64,000 bases of DNA, from assembly GCF_030287405.1 (NCBI RefSeq), contig NZ_JASVVV010000003.1, forward strand, positions 372,001 to 436,000, written 5' to 3'. The notes below the pieces were generated by a model. It was not told the DNA's origin. It worked only from the letters and a program-made list of their open reading frames with translations, and did not search any database. Made by a program: the position numbers and the translations under genes. Shown piece by piece: positions 33,868 to 41,972 of the stretch. This stretch comes from Halalkalicoccus sp. NIPERK01. GTDB taxonomy: Archaea; Halobacteriota; Halobacteria; Halobacteriales; Halalkalicoccaceae. Within the stretch, counting starts at the first letter, position 1; every line of letters starts with the position of its first letter.

Positions 33868-33946
33868 GTCCGTCCGGTCGGGGCGACCCGTGTTAGTTCT
33901 GGTCCCGTTCGACAGTCCTTAACCCCTCACGGGCGCACCGACGGGT

Positions 33947-34837
33947 ATGCAGACGCACATCGTGCCGGTCGGGTTCGACTACGACCGGCTGATCGCGCCG
34001 CTGGTGCGCGACCAGCACGACGTCGACCGCGTGATCCTCATCGAGGGCGCGGTCGGGAGCGAGGCCAACGTCGAGTACTCGAAGCACCTCGCGCGCAAGC
34101 TCGAGACGGACTTCCGGAACCTGCTGGGGGCCGACACCGAGCGACTGGCCCTCGAGGACGTCTACGACTACGACGCGGCCTTCGAGCAGGCCTACCGGCT
34201 GATCGACGCCGAACTCGACGCCGGCAACGAGGTCTGGGTCAACGTCAGCGCGATGCCTCGTACGGTCAGCTTCGCGGTCGCGACCGCTGCGAACTCGCTG
34301 ATGGTCGAACGCGAGGCCGACCGCCGGAGGGTCCACACCTACTACACCGCCCCCGAGAAGTACCTCGAGACCGAACTCGCCGAGGAACTCCGCCGCGAGA
34401 TCCGCCTGCTCGAGGATCTCGAGTCGGGCGACGTCGACCCCGATCGGATCGCACAGCGCCTCGACTCCGCCCGCGACCTCCTCGGCGAGTTCGACGAACG
34501 GGGCACCACCATCGGCGCGAAGGCGATCGGCGGCGGCCACATCGTCGAACTCCCGATCGCCTCCTTCTCGAACGTCAAGCCGTTCGAGGAACTCATCCTG
34601 TTCAAACTCGGCGAGGACGGCGTCTTCGAGAGCGTCAGCGAACTCGCCGAGGCGCTCGCCGACGAACTCGACGAGCCGTACACCGACAGCTTCCGCTCGA
34701 AGGTGATCTACAACGTCGATCGGCTCGGCCCGGGCGGGAAGGGCTACATCGAGCGCGAGGAACACGGGAAGTCCCACCGGACGCGCCTCTCGCGCATCGG
34801 CGAACTCTGGGTGCGCGCTCACACCGGCGCCGAGTGA
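33947..34837 (+). CDS. HFX_2341/DUF6293-type regulator with CARF-like domain
   Basis: The protein has 296 residues. The N-terminal half (about 1-145) is a Rossmann-like domain with HIVPVGFDYDRL at the first strand and VNVSAMPRTVSFAVATAAN at the ligand-loop position, the pattern of CARF-type cyclic-nucleotide sensor domains. The C-terminal half (about 200-296) is a winged helix: VKPFEELILFKLGEDG, LADELDEPYTDSF, VIYNVDRLGPGGKGYIERE. I infer a nucleotide- or ligand-responsive DNA-binding protein. No CRISPR locus is in the window. The start at 33947 is 79 bases from the divergent small gene. Confidence 0.78.
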   Translation: MQTHIVPVGFDYDRLIAPLVRDQHDVDRVILIEGAVGSEANVEYSKHLARKLETDFRNLLGADTERLALEDVYDYDAAFEQAYRLIDAELDAGNEVWVNVSAMPRTVSFAVATAANSLMVEREADRRRVHTYYTAPEKYLETELAEELRREIRLLEDLESGDVDPDRIAQRLDSARDLLGEFDERGTTIGAKAIGGGHIVELPIASFSNVKPFEELILFKLGEDGVFESVSELAEALADELDEPYTDSFRSKVIYNVDRLGPGGKGYIEREEHGKSHRTRLSRIGELWVRAHTGAE

Positions 34838-34844
34838 GATCGGA

Positions 34845-35510
34845 TCACTCGGCCGCCGCCTTCTCCGCGCGCGTCGAGAGCGCAAAGAAGGTGATCCAGA
34901 TCGTCAGCAGCGTCGCGCCCAGCGCGGCGATCCGAAACGCCGTGGTGTTGCCCGCCATCGGGACTGCCGTCGGGTCGGAAAAGGGCAGGGCCGTGTGGTG
35001 GGGTCCGCCGACGATCGGGACGAAGTAATCGACCATCAGATCGAAACTGTACCACGCGAGCGCGGCGGCGACCGCCGGGATCGAGAAGTCGCTGTAGCGG
35101 TGGATCAGAAACGCCTGGGCGACCATCCCGAGGTGGCTCACGAGGAGAAAGGCGTACATCGGGGCGGCGGTCCCCGCGAGGAAGGCGTCGTTGAAGACGA
35201 CGAGGACGAACGGGGTCCAGAGCCCGAGTTTGACGTTGCCGAAAAAGGCGAGCATGTCGACCAGTTCGCTCCCCCGGTCGAGCTTCCAAAGCGCGAGGCT
35301 CAGTGCCATGAAGAGGGTGGCGAGCGGGCTGTCGGGCACCCACGGCCAGATGGCGAGGGGGGTGCCCGAGAACTGGAAGCGGTAGTACCAGAAGCCGAAG
35401 GCCGTTCCTGCCACGTTTATCGCGACGATGGCCCACGCGTACCGCAACCCGAACCCCTCCAGTCGGCGGGGGAGCGGCGCGAGCCAGCGGGGAAGCTCCG
35501 ACCCGGTCAT
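34845..35510 (-). CDS. DUF1405 integral membrane protein
   Basis: The protein has 221 residues from the ATG at 35510. It has six or seven hydrophobic helices, and the DUF1405 hallmarks: AGTAFGFWYYRFQF after helix 1, WVPDSPLATLFMALSLALW, FGNVKLGLWTPFVLV and SDFSIPAVAAALAWYSFDLMVDY. Function is unknown; no catalytic or transport motif is known for this family. A TATA-like AGTATAAA lies about 64 bases upstream (35571-35578, minus strand), implying a short 5' leader. Confidence 0.82.
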   Translation of the reverse strand: MTGSELPRWLAPLPRRLEGFGLRYAWAIVAINVAGTAFGFWYYRFQFSGTPLAIWPWVPDSPLATLFMALSLALWKLDRGSELVDMLAFFGNVKLGLWTPFVLVVFNDAFLAGTAAPMYAFLLVSHLGMVAQAFLIHRYSDFSIPAVAAALAWYSFDLMVDYFVPIVGGPHHTALPFSDPTAVPMAGNTTAFRIAALGATLLTIWITFFALSTRAEKAAAE

Positions 35511-35573
35511 TATCCCGAAGGGTGTGTGAGTGAACCAAAGAGATGCCGGTTCGGCCACGACCCACACCGGTTT

Positions 35574-35683
35574 ATACTGTCGGTCATACCGCCGTGAATC
35601 GACGACAGCCAAGACGGGCGAGAGTTAGGCTGCTGTCCGGCGACTCGTGCCACCGCAGTTCAGGCTCCCATGACCGACAGTAT
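35574..35683. promoter_or_regulatory. Divergent promoters with identical inverted 14-mers
   Basis: ATACTGTCGGTCAT (35574-35587) and its exact reverse complement ATGACCGACAGTAT (35670-35683) lie 82 bases apart between the DUF1405 gene and the aminotransferase gene. Each reads as a BRE/TATA-like element pointing outward. The right-hand copy is 27-40 bases before the start at 35710. The same core (ACCGACAGTAT) is at 26264-26274 before uppS. Confidence 0.55.
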
Positions 35684-35709
35684 TAGGCGACGGCGGTCGA
35701 GGGTCGGGT

Positions 35710-36780
35710 ATGAACCGAGAGACGCTGGTCATGACGCCCGGGCCGACCGCGCTCCCCGAGGAGGTCCGGGAGGCGATGGCCCGCCCGATACAGAACCCCG
35801 ACGTCGAACCGGAGTTCACCGCGTTCTACGAGGACCTCCTCGGAAAACTCGGAAGGGGTTACGGAACCGAGGACGACCTCCTCGTCCTCGCGGGCGAGGG
35901 GATGCTCGGACTCGAGGCGAGCGTCGCCTCGCTGATCGAGGAGGGCGATACAGTCCTCTGTCTGGCGAACGGGATCTACGGGGCGGGATTCGCCGACCTC
36001 GTCGAACTCCACGGCGGCCAGCCCGTGACCTGCGAGGTCCCGCCGACTGAGGGGTTCGACCCCGAGGCGGTCAAGGAAGCGGTCGAGGAACACGAGCCTG
36101 ACGTGGCGACGATGGTCCACTGCGAGACGCCGACGGGCGTCCTGAACGATCTCGATGGAGTTCTCTCGGTTCTCGACGAGGCGGGCGTGCTCACGATCTG
36201 TGATGCGGTATCCTCGCTGGGCGGCGTCGAGGTGCCGACCGAATTCATGGATATCTGTCTCGGGGCGTCCCAGAAGTGTCTCAGTTCGCCGCCCGGACTG
36301 GCGACGCTGTCGGTGAGCGACGCGGCGTGGGAGCGGATCGAGGCGACCGAGCAGGACTCCTTCTACCTGAGCCTCGAACCGTGGCGCGACCTCGACTTCG
36401 ACGACCCGCCCGCCGCCTTCCCCTACACCCACTCGGTGTCGAACCTCCATGCACTGGACGCCTCGCTCGACCTCCTCCTCGAGGAGGGAGTCGGGAGCGT
36501 TTTCGAGCGCCACGAGCGGGCGGCCGAGCGCTGTCGCGAGCGCGGGCGTGACCTCGGGCTGGAGGCGTTCGCGCCGGAACTGGCCTCCCCGACCGTGACG
36601 GCCTTCGATGTCGAGAACGCGGGCGACATCCAGCGGCGGGTCGCGGACGAGGGCGTCGTCCTCGCCACCGGCCTGGGCGAGTTCTCCGAGGACCTCCTCC
36701 GCGTGGGACACATGGGCCACAACGCCGACCCCGAGCGGGTCGACCGGGCGATGGACGCGCTCGCGGGCGTGCTCGGGTGA
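35710..36780 (+). CDS. Serine-pyruvate/alanine-glyoxylate-type aminotransferase
   Basis: This 356-residue PLP enzyme belongs to the class V group. Features are the N-terminal MTPGPTALP, GEGMLGLEA near residue 62, CDAVSSLGG with Asp165, and LGASQKCLSSPPGL with the PLP-binding Lys189. It interconverts small amino and keto acids such as alanine/serine and glyoxylate/hydroxypyruvate; the exact pair cannot be told. The start at 35710 is 27 bases after a TATA-like AGTATTAG, fitting a leaderless mRNA. Confidence 0.88.
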   Translation: MNRETLVMTPGPTALPEEVREAMARPIQNPDVEPEFTAFYEDLLGKLGRGYGTEDDLLVLAGEGMLGLEASVASLIEEGDTVLCLANGIYGAGFADLVELHGGQPVTCEVPPTEGFDPEAVKEAVEEHEPDVATMVHCETPTGVLNDLDGVLSVLDEAGVLTICDAVSSLGGVEVPTEFMDICLGASQKCLSSPPGLATLSVSDAAWERIEATEQDSFYLSLEPWRDLDFDDPPAAFPYTHSVSNLHALDASLDLLLEEGVGSVFERHERAAERCRERGRDLGLEAFAPELASPTVTAFDVENAGDIQRRVADEGVVLATGLGEFSEDLLRVGHMGHNADPERVDRAMDALAGVLG

Positions 36781-36834
36781 TTCACTCCCGGGTTCGGCAG
36801 TGACAGTTATCTCCGTTCGAGTCGAATGAAACTC

Positions 36835-37005
36835 ATGTCAGTACATCTGGATCGAGACTCGGAGGGAAGTGATTCGAACACGGATCACGGGGCGGGCATG
36901 GCGATCGGCCTCGTGATCGGGATCGCGATCGGAGTGGCGATGGACGACCTCGCGATGGGCGTCGCCATCGGGATCGTCCTCGGTGCGGGGATGGAAACGC
37001 GATAA
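36835..37005 (+). CDS. Small glycine-zipper membrane protein
   Basis: The protein has 56 residues, [11 protein letters not shown] at the start. After a polar, acidic N-terminus (about 20 residues) the rest is one or two hydrophobic segments with regular G-x3-G spacing ([18 protein letters not shown] and [14 protein letters not shown]). Glycine zippers of this kind let helices pack tightly and oligomerise in membranes. Codon use is strongly haloarchaeal, which supports a real gene. It lies between the aminotransferase and pdxS genes; similar short proteins occur in other haloarchaea. Function is unknown. Confidence 0.65.
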   Translation: MSVHLDRDSEGSDSNTDHGAGMAIGLVIGIAIGVAMDDLAMGVAIGIVLGAGMETR

Positions 37006-37063
37006 CGACGGCGACGCCGGCCCGACCGATACGTATTACACGCGCCCGTCCCACCGTCCCGAC

Positions 37064-37972
37064 ATGGCCGCGGAGACCGACATCGAGGAGTTGAAGCGGG
37101 GAACCGATCTCGTCAAGCGCGGGTTCGCACGGATGCAAAAGGGCGGCGTCATCATGGACGTCGTCAACGCCGAACAGGCGCGGATCGCCGAGGAGGCCGG
37201 CGCGGTCGCGGTGATGGCCCTGGAGGCCGTGCCCGCCGACATCCGCAAACGCGGCGGGGTCGCCCGGATGGCCGACCCCGCGGACGTCGCGGAGATCGTC
37301 GAGAGCGTCTCGATCCCGGTGATGGGCAAGTCCCGGATCGGCCACACGAAGGAGGCCCAGATCCTCGAAGCGGTGGGGGTGGACATGATCGACGAATCGG
37401 AGGTGCTCACCCCAGCCGACGACGCCTACCACATCGACAAGCGCGACTTCACCGCTCCCTTCGTCTGTGGGGCGCGCGATCTGGGCGAGGCCCTCAGGAG
37501 GATCGAGGAGGGCGCGGCGATGATCCGCACGAAGGGCGAGGCCGGCACCGGCGACGTCAACCAGGCGGTCCACCACCAGCGCCGGATCAAGGGCGCGATC
37601 CGCAAGCTAGAGGGGATGACCCACGAGGAGCGCGAGGCGTTCGCCCGCGAGATCGAAGCGCCGGCCCACCTCGTCCACGAGACCGCCGACGCGGGCCGTC
37701 TCCCCGTAGTGAACTTCGCCGCGGGCGGGATCGCCACGCCCGCCGACGCCGCGCTCATGATGCACCACGGCTGTGACGGCATCTTCGTCGGCTCTGGGAT
37801 CTTCGGCGCGGAGAACCCCGAGGCGATGGCCGACGCGATCGTCGCGGCGACGCTCAACTGGGACGACCCCGAGAAACTCGCCGAGGTCGCCTCCAATATC
37901 GGAAAGAGCATGAAGGGCGACGCGAACGTCGACCTCCCCGAGGAGGAGCGGATGCAGGATCGCGGCGTTTAG
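37064..37972 (+). CDS. pdxS: Pyridoxal 5'-phosphate synthase subunit PdxS
   Basis: The protein has 302 residues. PdxS builds PLP from ribose 5-phosphate, glyceraldehyde 3-phosphate and ammonia supplied by PdxT. The (beta/alpha)8 barrel shows [20 protein letters not shown], the substrate-binding Lys89 in MGKSRIGH, the second active-site Lys157 in [10 protein letters not shown], and [17 protein letters not shown]. It is close to full family length. pdxT is not in the window. The PLP-dependent aminotransferase encoded upstream uses the product, though no direct link is implied. Confidence 0.96.
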   Translation: MAAETDIEELKRGTDLVKRGFARMQKGGVIMDVVNAEQARIAEEAGAVAVMALEAVPADIRKRGGVARMADPADVAEIVESVSIPVMGKSRIGHTKEAQILEAVGVDMIDESEVLTPADDAYHIDKRDFTAPFVCGARDLGEALRRIEEGAAMIRTKGEAGTGDVNQAVHHQRRIKGAIRKLEGMTHEEREAFAREIEAPAHLVHETADAGRLPVVNFAAGGIATPADAALMMHHGCDGIFVGSGIFGAENPEAMADAIVAATLNWDDPEKLAEVASNIGKSMKGDANVDLPEEERMQDRGV

Positions 37973-38010
37973 ACGACCCCCGGACGACGCCCCTTTTCGA
38001 GCGGTCGGCC

Positions 38011-39213
38011 TCAGAGCACCCCGAACCCGAACATCGGCCCGAAGAGCGCGTGGAGGGCGATCCCGACCACCAGCGCGGGGATCGTGGTGTATATCGAGGC
38101 GACGATCGCCGCGGTCTTGTCCATCGCGATCAGGGGAAAGAGCGCGTCGCCGTCCTGGCTGATCGCGTTCGAGACGAGCGCCGAGAAGGGGATCGCGCCC
38201 TCGGCGTAGACGCCCGCGAGGACGATCTGTGGACCGCACCCGGGGATCAGCCCGATGACGGCGCCGCCGACCGGCGCGAGCAGCCCCGCCGCGGCCGCGA
38301 GCGCCGCGACGTCGACGTTCCCGAGGACGACGGTGTACTCGTAGAGCAGGTAACCCCCGATCACCCAGACCGTGACGAAACTGGTCTCCATCGCCGCGTG
38401 CTGGAACGTGTCGTAGGCGCTGTGGAACGACTCACGGACGTGGCCGACGTGCCCCCCGCCGATGTAGCGCCGGCCGACCGCGTAGAGGTACACCGAGAGG
38501 ACCGACCCGACGATCCCGGCGACGGTGAACGCGCCCTCGAAGGTAGGTGCGACGGTCATCGCGACGTCGGGCGCCCCCCGGAGCAGGTAGGCCGTGCCGG
38601 CGGCGAGCGCCACGAGCGCGGTGAGCCACCACGCGACGTGGACGGCGTGGCTCAGCCACGTCATGAATCCAGTCTCCCGCTCGTCCCCGTGGTCGTGGCC
38701 GCACGCACCGATCCCGTACTCGTGGCCCGGGTTCGCCGCGGGGTTCGCGCTCGCCATCGTCCCGCCGTCGGTGACCGTCGGACGCAACCGGGCGACCGCG
38801 CGGTCGACGCGGCCGACCCCGAGGCCGAATCGGTCGATCGCGTACCCCGAGACGACCGCCGTGACGAACGCGATCCCGTAGGCGTACAGCGCGGCCCCGG
38901 GCGCGAGCACGAGGATGACGAACGCCGCGTCGCCGGCGGTGGCGATCAGCGTCGCGACGACGGTCCCGAAGCCGACGCTCCCACGGATGTACAGCGGCAT
39001 CACCACGATCGCGCCGCCACAGCCCGGCGTCAGTCCCAGGAACGCGCCGACCAGCGGCTGCCAGCGTTCGTTGCGCTCGAGGCGCTCGACCAGCCGTCCG
39101 CCCGTCCGGTACTGCAGATAACTGAACACCACCACCGTGATCGCGACGAACGCGCTCACCTGGACGAACCCGTCGCGGATCGACGCGACGAGGATATCGA
39201 ACAGTTCAGCCAT
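38011..39213 (-). CDS. Putative manganese/heavy-metal permease (ArsP_2-like)
   Basis: The protein has 400 residues from the ATG at 39213 (an in-frame GTG at 39222 adds MNG). It has about ten membrane helices in two related halves, each with a proline-glycine-cysteine signature: LTPGCGGAIVVMPLYIRG and LIPGCGPQIVLAGVYAEG. A His-rich cytoplasmic or extracellular loop (GHEYGIGACGHDHGDE, about residues 165-180) is likely to bind metal. This matches the family annotated as putative manganese transporter or 10-TM heavy-metal exporter. Two overlapping palindromes lie upstream (39252-39277), suggesting metal-dependent repression. Confidence 0.82.
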   Translation of the reverse strand: MAELFDILVASIRDGFVQVSAFVAITVVVFSYLQYRTGGRLVERLERNERWQPLVGAFLGLTPGCGGAIVVMPLYIRGSVGFGTVVATLIATAGDAAFVILVLAPGAALYAYGIAFVTAVVSGYAIDRFGLGVGRVDRAVARLRPTVTDGGTMASANPAANPGHEYGIGACGHDHGDERETGFMTWLSHAVHVAWWLTALVALAAGTAYLLRGAPDVAMTVAPTFEGAFTVAGIVGSVLSVYLYAVGRRYIGGGHVGHVRESFHSAYDTFQHAAMETSFVTVWVIGGYLLYEYTVVLGNVDVAALAAAAGLLAPVGGAVIGLIPGCGPQIVLAGVYAEGAIPFSALVSNAISQDGDALFPLIAMDKTAAIVASIYTTIPALVVGIALHALFGPMFGFGVL

Positions 39214-39251
39214 TCCGTTCACGCCCCTCGTCCGAGGCTCCGCCAGACGAA

Positions 39252-39277
39252 TTAGACATCTCTAAATCTCTATTTAG
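39252..39277. promoter_or_regulatory. Overlapping palindromic operators before the metal permease
   Basis: TTAGA-CATC-TCTAA (39252-39265) and CTAAAT-CTCT-ATTTAG (39262-39277) are both perfect inverted repeats with 4-base spacers and share 4 bases. They lie 30-65 bases upstream of the permease start, at the place of its TATA box, in otherwise GC-rich DNA. DtxR/MntR/SirR-type regulators bind AT-rich palindromes of this sort; which protein acts here is unknown. Confidence 0.6.
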
Positions 39278-39391
39278 CGGAGAAGAATTTATACTTTTCG
39301 TAGCAGCTCGTGTCTTGGGACGGCCGATCGAAGAGCAACGGGAGCGGGCCGGTGTCTCGATGTTTTTATACCGACGGTTCCACCCTCCGGC

Positions 39392-40366
39392 ATGGAGTTC
39401 GGAGTCCTGAGTACGGCGGGCATCGCACGGAAGGCGTTCCTCCCGGCGGTCGAAGCGAGCGAGCACGGAGTCGGGGCGATCGCCTCGCGCGACGACGAGC
39501 GAGCGCGAAGCGTCGCCGAGGAGTACGCGATCCCGCGCCACTACGGGAGCTACGACGAACTGCTCGAGGACGGGGGGATCGATGCGGTCTACGTCCCGCT
39601 TCCCAACGGGTTGCACGCCGAGTGGACCCGCAAGGCGGCCGACGCCGGCCTCGACGTGCTCTGTGAGAAGCCCCTCGCCGCGGACGCCGAGGAGGCCCGT
39701 GCGGTCGTCGAGCACTGTCGCGAGCGGGGCGTGACGCTGATGGAGGGGTTCATGTACCGGTATCACCCTCGAACCGAGCGGGCGGTCGGACTCGCCCGCG
39801 AGGAGCTAGAGGGCGTTCACTCCGTATCGGCGACGTTCAAGTTCCCGCTTTCTGATCCCGAGGACGTGCGCCTCTCGCCGGAACTGGCCGGCGGGAGCCT
39901 GATGGACGTGGGCTGTTACCCCGTCTCCGTGGCCCGGCTCTTCCTCGGCGAACCCGAGGCCGCCTTCGCGACCGCCCACGACTCGCGAGGGGCCGGCGTG
40001 GACACCGACCTCGCGGGAGTTCTCGACTTCGGGGGCGGCGCTTCGGCCCGTATCGCTTCCGGGTTCGACTCGCAGCTCGTCCAGCGCTACCGCGTCGAGG
40101 GGGAAAACGGCTGGATCGAGGTCGAGGACGCCTTCGACGCGCCGACCGCCGAATCCACGGGACTCGCCTACCGGGTCGACGGCCGCGAGGGGATCGAAAC
40201 CTTCGACCCGGTCGACCAGTACCGCCTCGAGGTCGAGGCGTTCGCCTCGGCCGTCGAATCCGGAGATCCGCCGCGGACGGACGGCGAGGAGGCGGTCGCA
40301 AACATGGAGGCCATCGACGCGCTCGCCGAGAGCGCTCGCCACGGCGAGGTCGTTCCCGTCGAGTGA
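39392..40366 (+). CDS. Gfo/Idh/MocA-family NAD(P)-dependent sugar dehydrogenase
   Basis: The protein has 324 residues. The N-terminal Rossmann fold begins EFGVLSTAGIARKAFLPA; the catalytic CEKPLAAD (about 90-97) and the C-terminal alpha/beta domain GGSLMDVGCYPVSVARLFLGEP are conserved. Family members include the haloarchaeal xylose/glucose 1-dehydrogenases (Gfo6-like), a plausible assignment but not provable from sequence alone. A TATA-like TTTTTATACC lies about 27 bases before the ATG at 39392, so the mRNA is leaderless. Confidence 0.85.
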   Translation: MEFGVLSTAGIARKAFLPAVEASEHGVGAIASRDDERARSVAEEYAIPRHYGSYDELLEDGGIDAVYVPLPNGLHAEWTRKAADAGLDVLCEKPLAADAEEARAVVEHCRERGVTLMEGFMYRYHPRTERAVGLAREELEGVHSVSATFKFPLSDPEDVRLSPELAGGSLMDVGCYPVSVARLFLGEPEAAFATAHDSRGAGVDTDLAGVLDFGGGASARIASGFDSQLVQRYRVEGENGWIEVEDAFDAPTAESTGLAYRVDGREGIETFDPVDQYRLEVEAFASAVESGDPPRTDGEEAVANMEAIDALAESARHGEVVPVE

Positions 40367-40369
40367 CCC

Positions 40370-41245
40370 TCAGAACAGTTCCGCGCCGCGGCCGACCTCC
40401 GTCTGGTAGGCACGGGCCTCGATCCCCTCCTCGGCGAATCGATCGAGCATCGCGCTCGCGATCGCCTTCCTGCGCTCGCCCTCGCAGGCCGCGATGATCG
40501 CCGGGCCTGCGCCGCTGACCGTGACGCCGGTCGCGCCCGCTTCGAGGGCGGTCTCGCGCACGTCGGCGTAGCCGTCGATCAACTCCGCGCGCGCGGGCGT
40601 GACGATGCCGTCCTCCATGCCCTGCCCGACGAGGTCGGGGTCGTCGCGGAACATCCCCGCGACGAGCGTGGCGGCCCGCCCGACGCACTCGACGACCTCC
40701 GAGACCTCCGCCGAGCGGGGGACGACACGCCGGGCGTCCCGCGTCGAGACCACGATCTCGGGCAGGCACACCACCAGCGGGATCGAGGCGTCGACCTGCG
40801 TGACTCCACGAGGGGTGGCGATCGTGAAGCCGCCCATGATCGCGGGGGCGACGTTGTCGGCGTGCGCTTCGCCCGAGACGAGCGCCTCGCCCTCGGCGGC
40901 GTAGGGCACCAGTTCCTCGCGGGTGTGGCCCAGTCCGTAGGCCTCGTTGATCCCGATCGCGACTCCGGCGGAACTGGCCGCGGAGGAGCCCAGCCCGGAG
41001 GAGGGGCGAACGCCCTTGTCGATCCGGATGGTCGCGGGGGAGTCGAGCGCCTCGGCGACCGCCCCGGCGACGTTCTTCCCGGGGTCCTCGGGGATGAACT
41101 CGCTTCCCGCCCCGCGCATCTCGATGGTCGTCTCGTCTGCGGGCTCGACCCGGACGACGTCGGCGGGTCGCGAGAGCGCCGCGCCGAAGACGTCGAAGCC
41201 GCTGCCGAGGTTCGCGCTCGTCGCGGGGGCCCGCACGGTGACCAT
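40370..41245 (-). CDS. thrB: Homoserine kinase
   Basis: The protein has 291 residues and is a GHMP kinase. The ATP-binding motif GVRPSSGLGSSAASSAGVAIG (about 78-98), the N-terminal VRAPATSANLGSGFDVFG signature of homoserine kinases and the C-terminal VTVSGAGPAIIA motif are all present. It phosphorylates homoserine for threonine synthesis. The start at 41245 gives MVTVRAPATSANLG; an in-frame ATG 15 bases upstream is less family-like. Its stop lies 3 bases from the convergent Gfo/Idh/MocA gene. Confidence 0.93.
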   Translation of the reverse strand: MVTVRAPATSANLGSGFDVFGAALSRPADVVRVEPADETTIEMRGAGSEFIPEDPGKNVAGAVAEALDSPATIRIDKGVRPSSGLGSSAASSAGVAIGINEAYGLGHTREELVPYAAEGEALVSGEAHADNVAPAIMGGFTIATPRGVTQVDASIPLVVCLPEIVVSTRDARRVVPRSAEVSEVVECVGRAATLVAGMFRDDPDLVGQGMEDGIVTPARAELIDGYADVRETALEAGATGVTVSGAGPAIIAACEGERRKAIASAMLDRFAEEGIEARAYQTEVGRGAELF

Positions 41246-41290
41246 GCCCGACCTACCCACAGGGGGGGCAAAAAGGTAGCGTCTCCGCGC

Positions 41291-41881
41291 CTACGCGTCG
41301 CCCTCGTCGCGGACGCCCGGTGCGCTGCCCACGTCGACGTCCTCGGGTTCCTCGCCGCCGCCGACGCCGACCTCGCCGTGCTCGTCCTCGACGTAGAGGT
41401 CGTCCGCGAAGCCGCCCTCGGCGTGGGGATGCTCGGGATCGTCGAGCTTTTCGAGGGTCGCGGGTGCCTCGGGGATGCCCTCGGCGGGTCGGAAGGCCCC
41501 GAGCGGGTCGTCGATGGTGACGTCGTAGCGCTCGAAGAAGTTGGCGTAACGCTCGTAGTGCTTCTCGAGTTCGTCGACCGGGATCTCCATCATCTCGGTC
41601 CAACCGTGGTTGTAGAAGTCGAAGTTGGCCTGGATGTGGGTGATCTCGCGGGCGCTCGCCTCGTCGAACTCCTCCTCGAGCGCGCGCAGATAGGTGTCCA
41701 TCGTCGCGTCGAAGAAGGCGTCGAGGTGCGCCCGGCGCTCCTCGCGCCGGTCCTCGTCGGCCTTCCCGAGGAAGATCCGCGTGTGCATCTTGACCAGCCC
41801 GTAGTTGGCGACGGTGCTGACGCCGGGGGTCGACAGCGCCTTCTTCGCGGCCCAGTGACGCGGGTTCTGTCGGATCTTCAT
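41291..41881 (-). CDS. Conserved haloarchaeal protein (DUF6149-like)
   Basis: The protein has 196 residues from the ATG at 41881. The first ~140 residues look mostly alpha-helical with conserved aromatic and acidic patches (MKIRQNPRHWAAKKAL; THIQANFDFYNHGWTEMMEIP; HYERYANFFERYDV). The C-terminal ~50 residues are acidic and Gly/Pro-rich, likely disordered. It belongs to a haloarchaeal family I recall as DUF6149; function is unknown. It diverges from the flavin oxidoreductase gene with 91 bases between. Confidence 0.72.
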   Translation of the reverse strand: MKIRQNPRHWAAKKALSTPGVSTVANYGLVKMHTRIFLGKADEDRREERRAHLDAFFDATMDTYLRALEEEFDEASAREITHIQANFDFYNHGWTEMMEIPVDELEKHYERYANFFERYDVTIDDPLGAFRPAEGIPEAPATLEKLDDPEHPHAEGGFADDLYVEDEHGEVGVGGGEEPEDVDVGSAPGVRDEGDA

Positions 41882-41972
41882 GCGCGGGGATTGGGACGCC
41901 AGGCGTATGAACGTCCCGCCGCCGGTCGTCCGAATAGCAACCGACTTTACCCCTCGTGTCGAATCCACCGCC

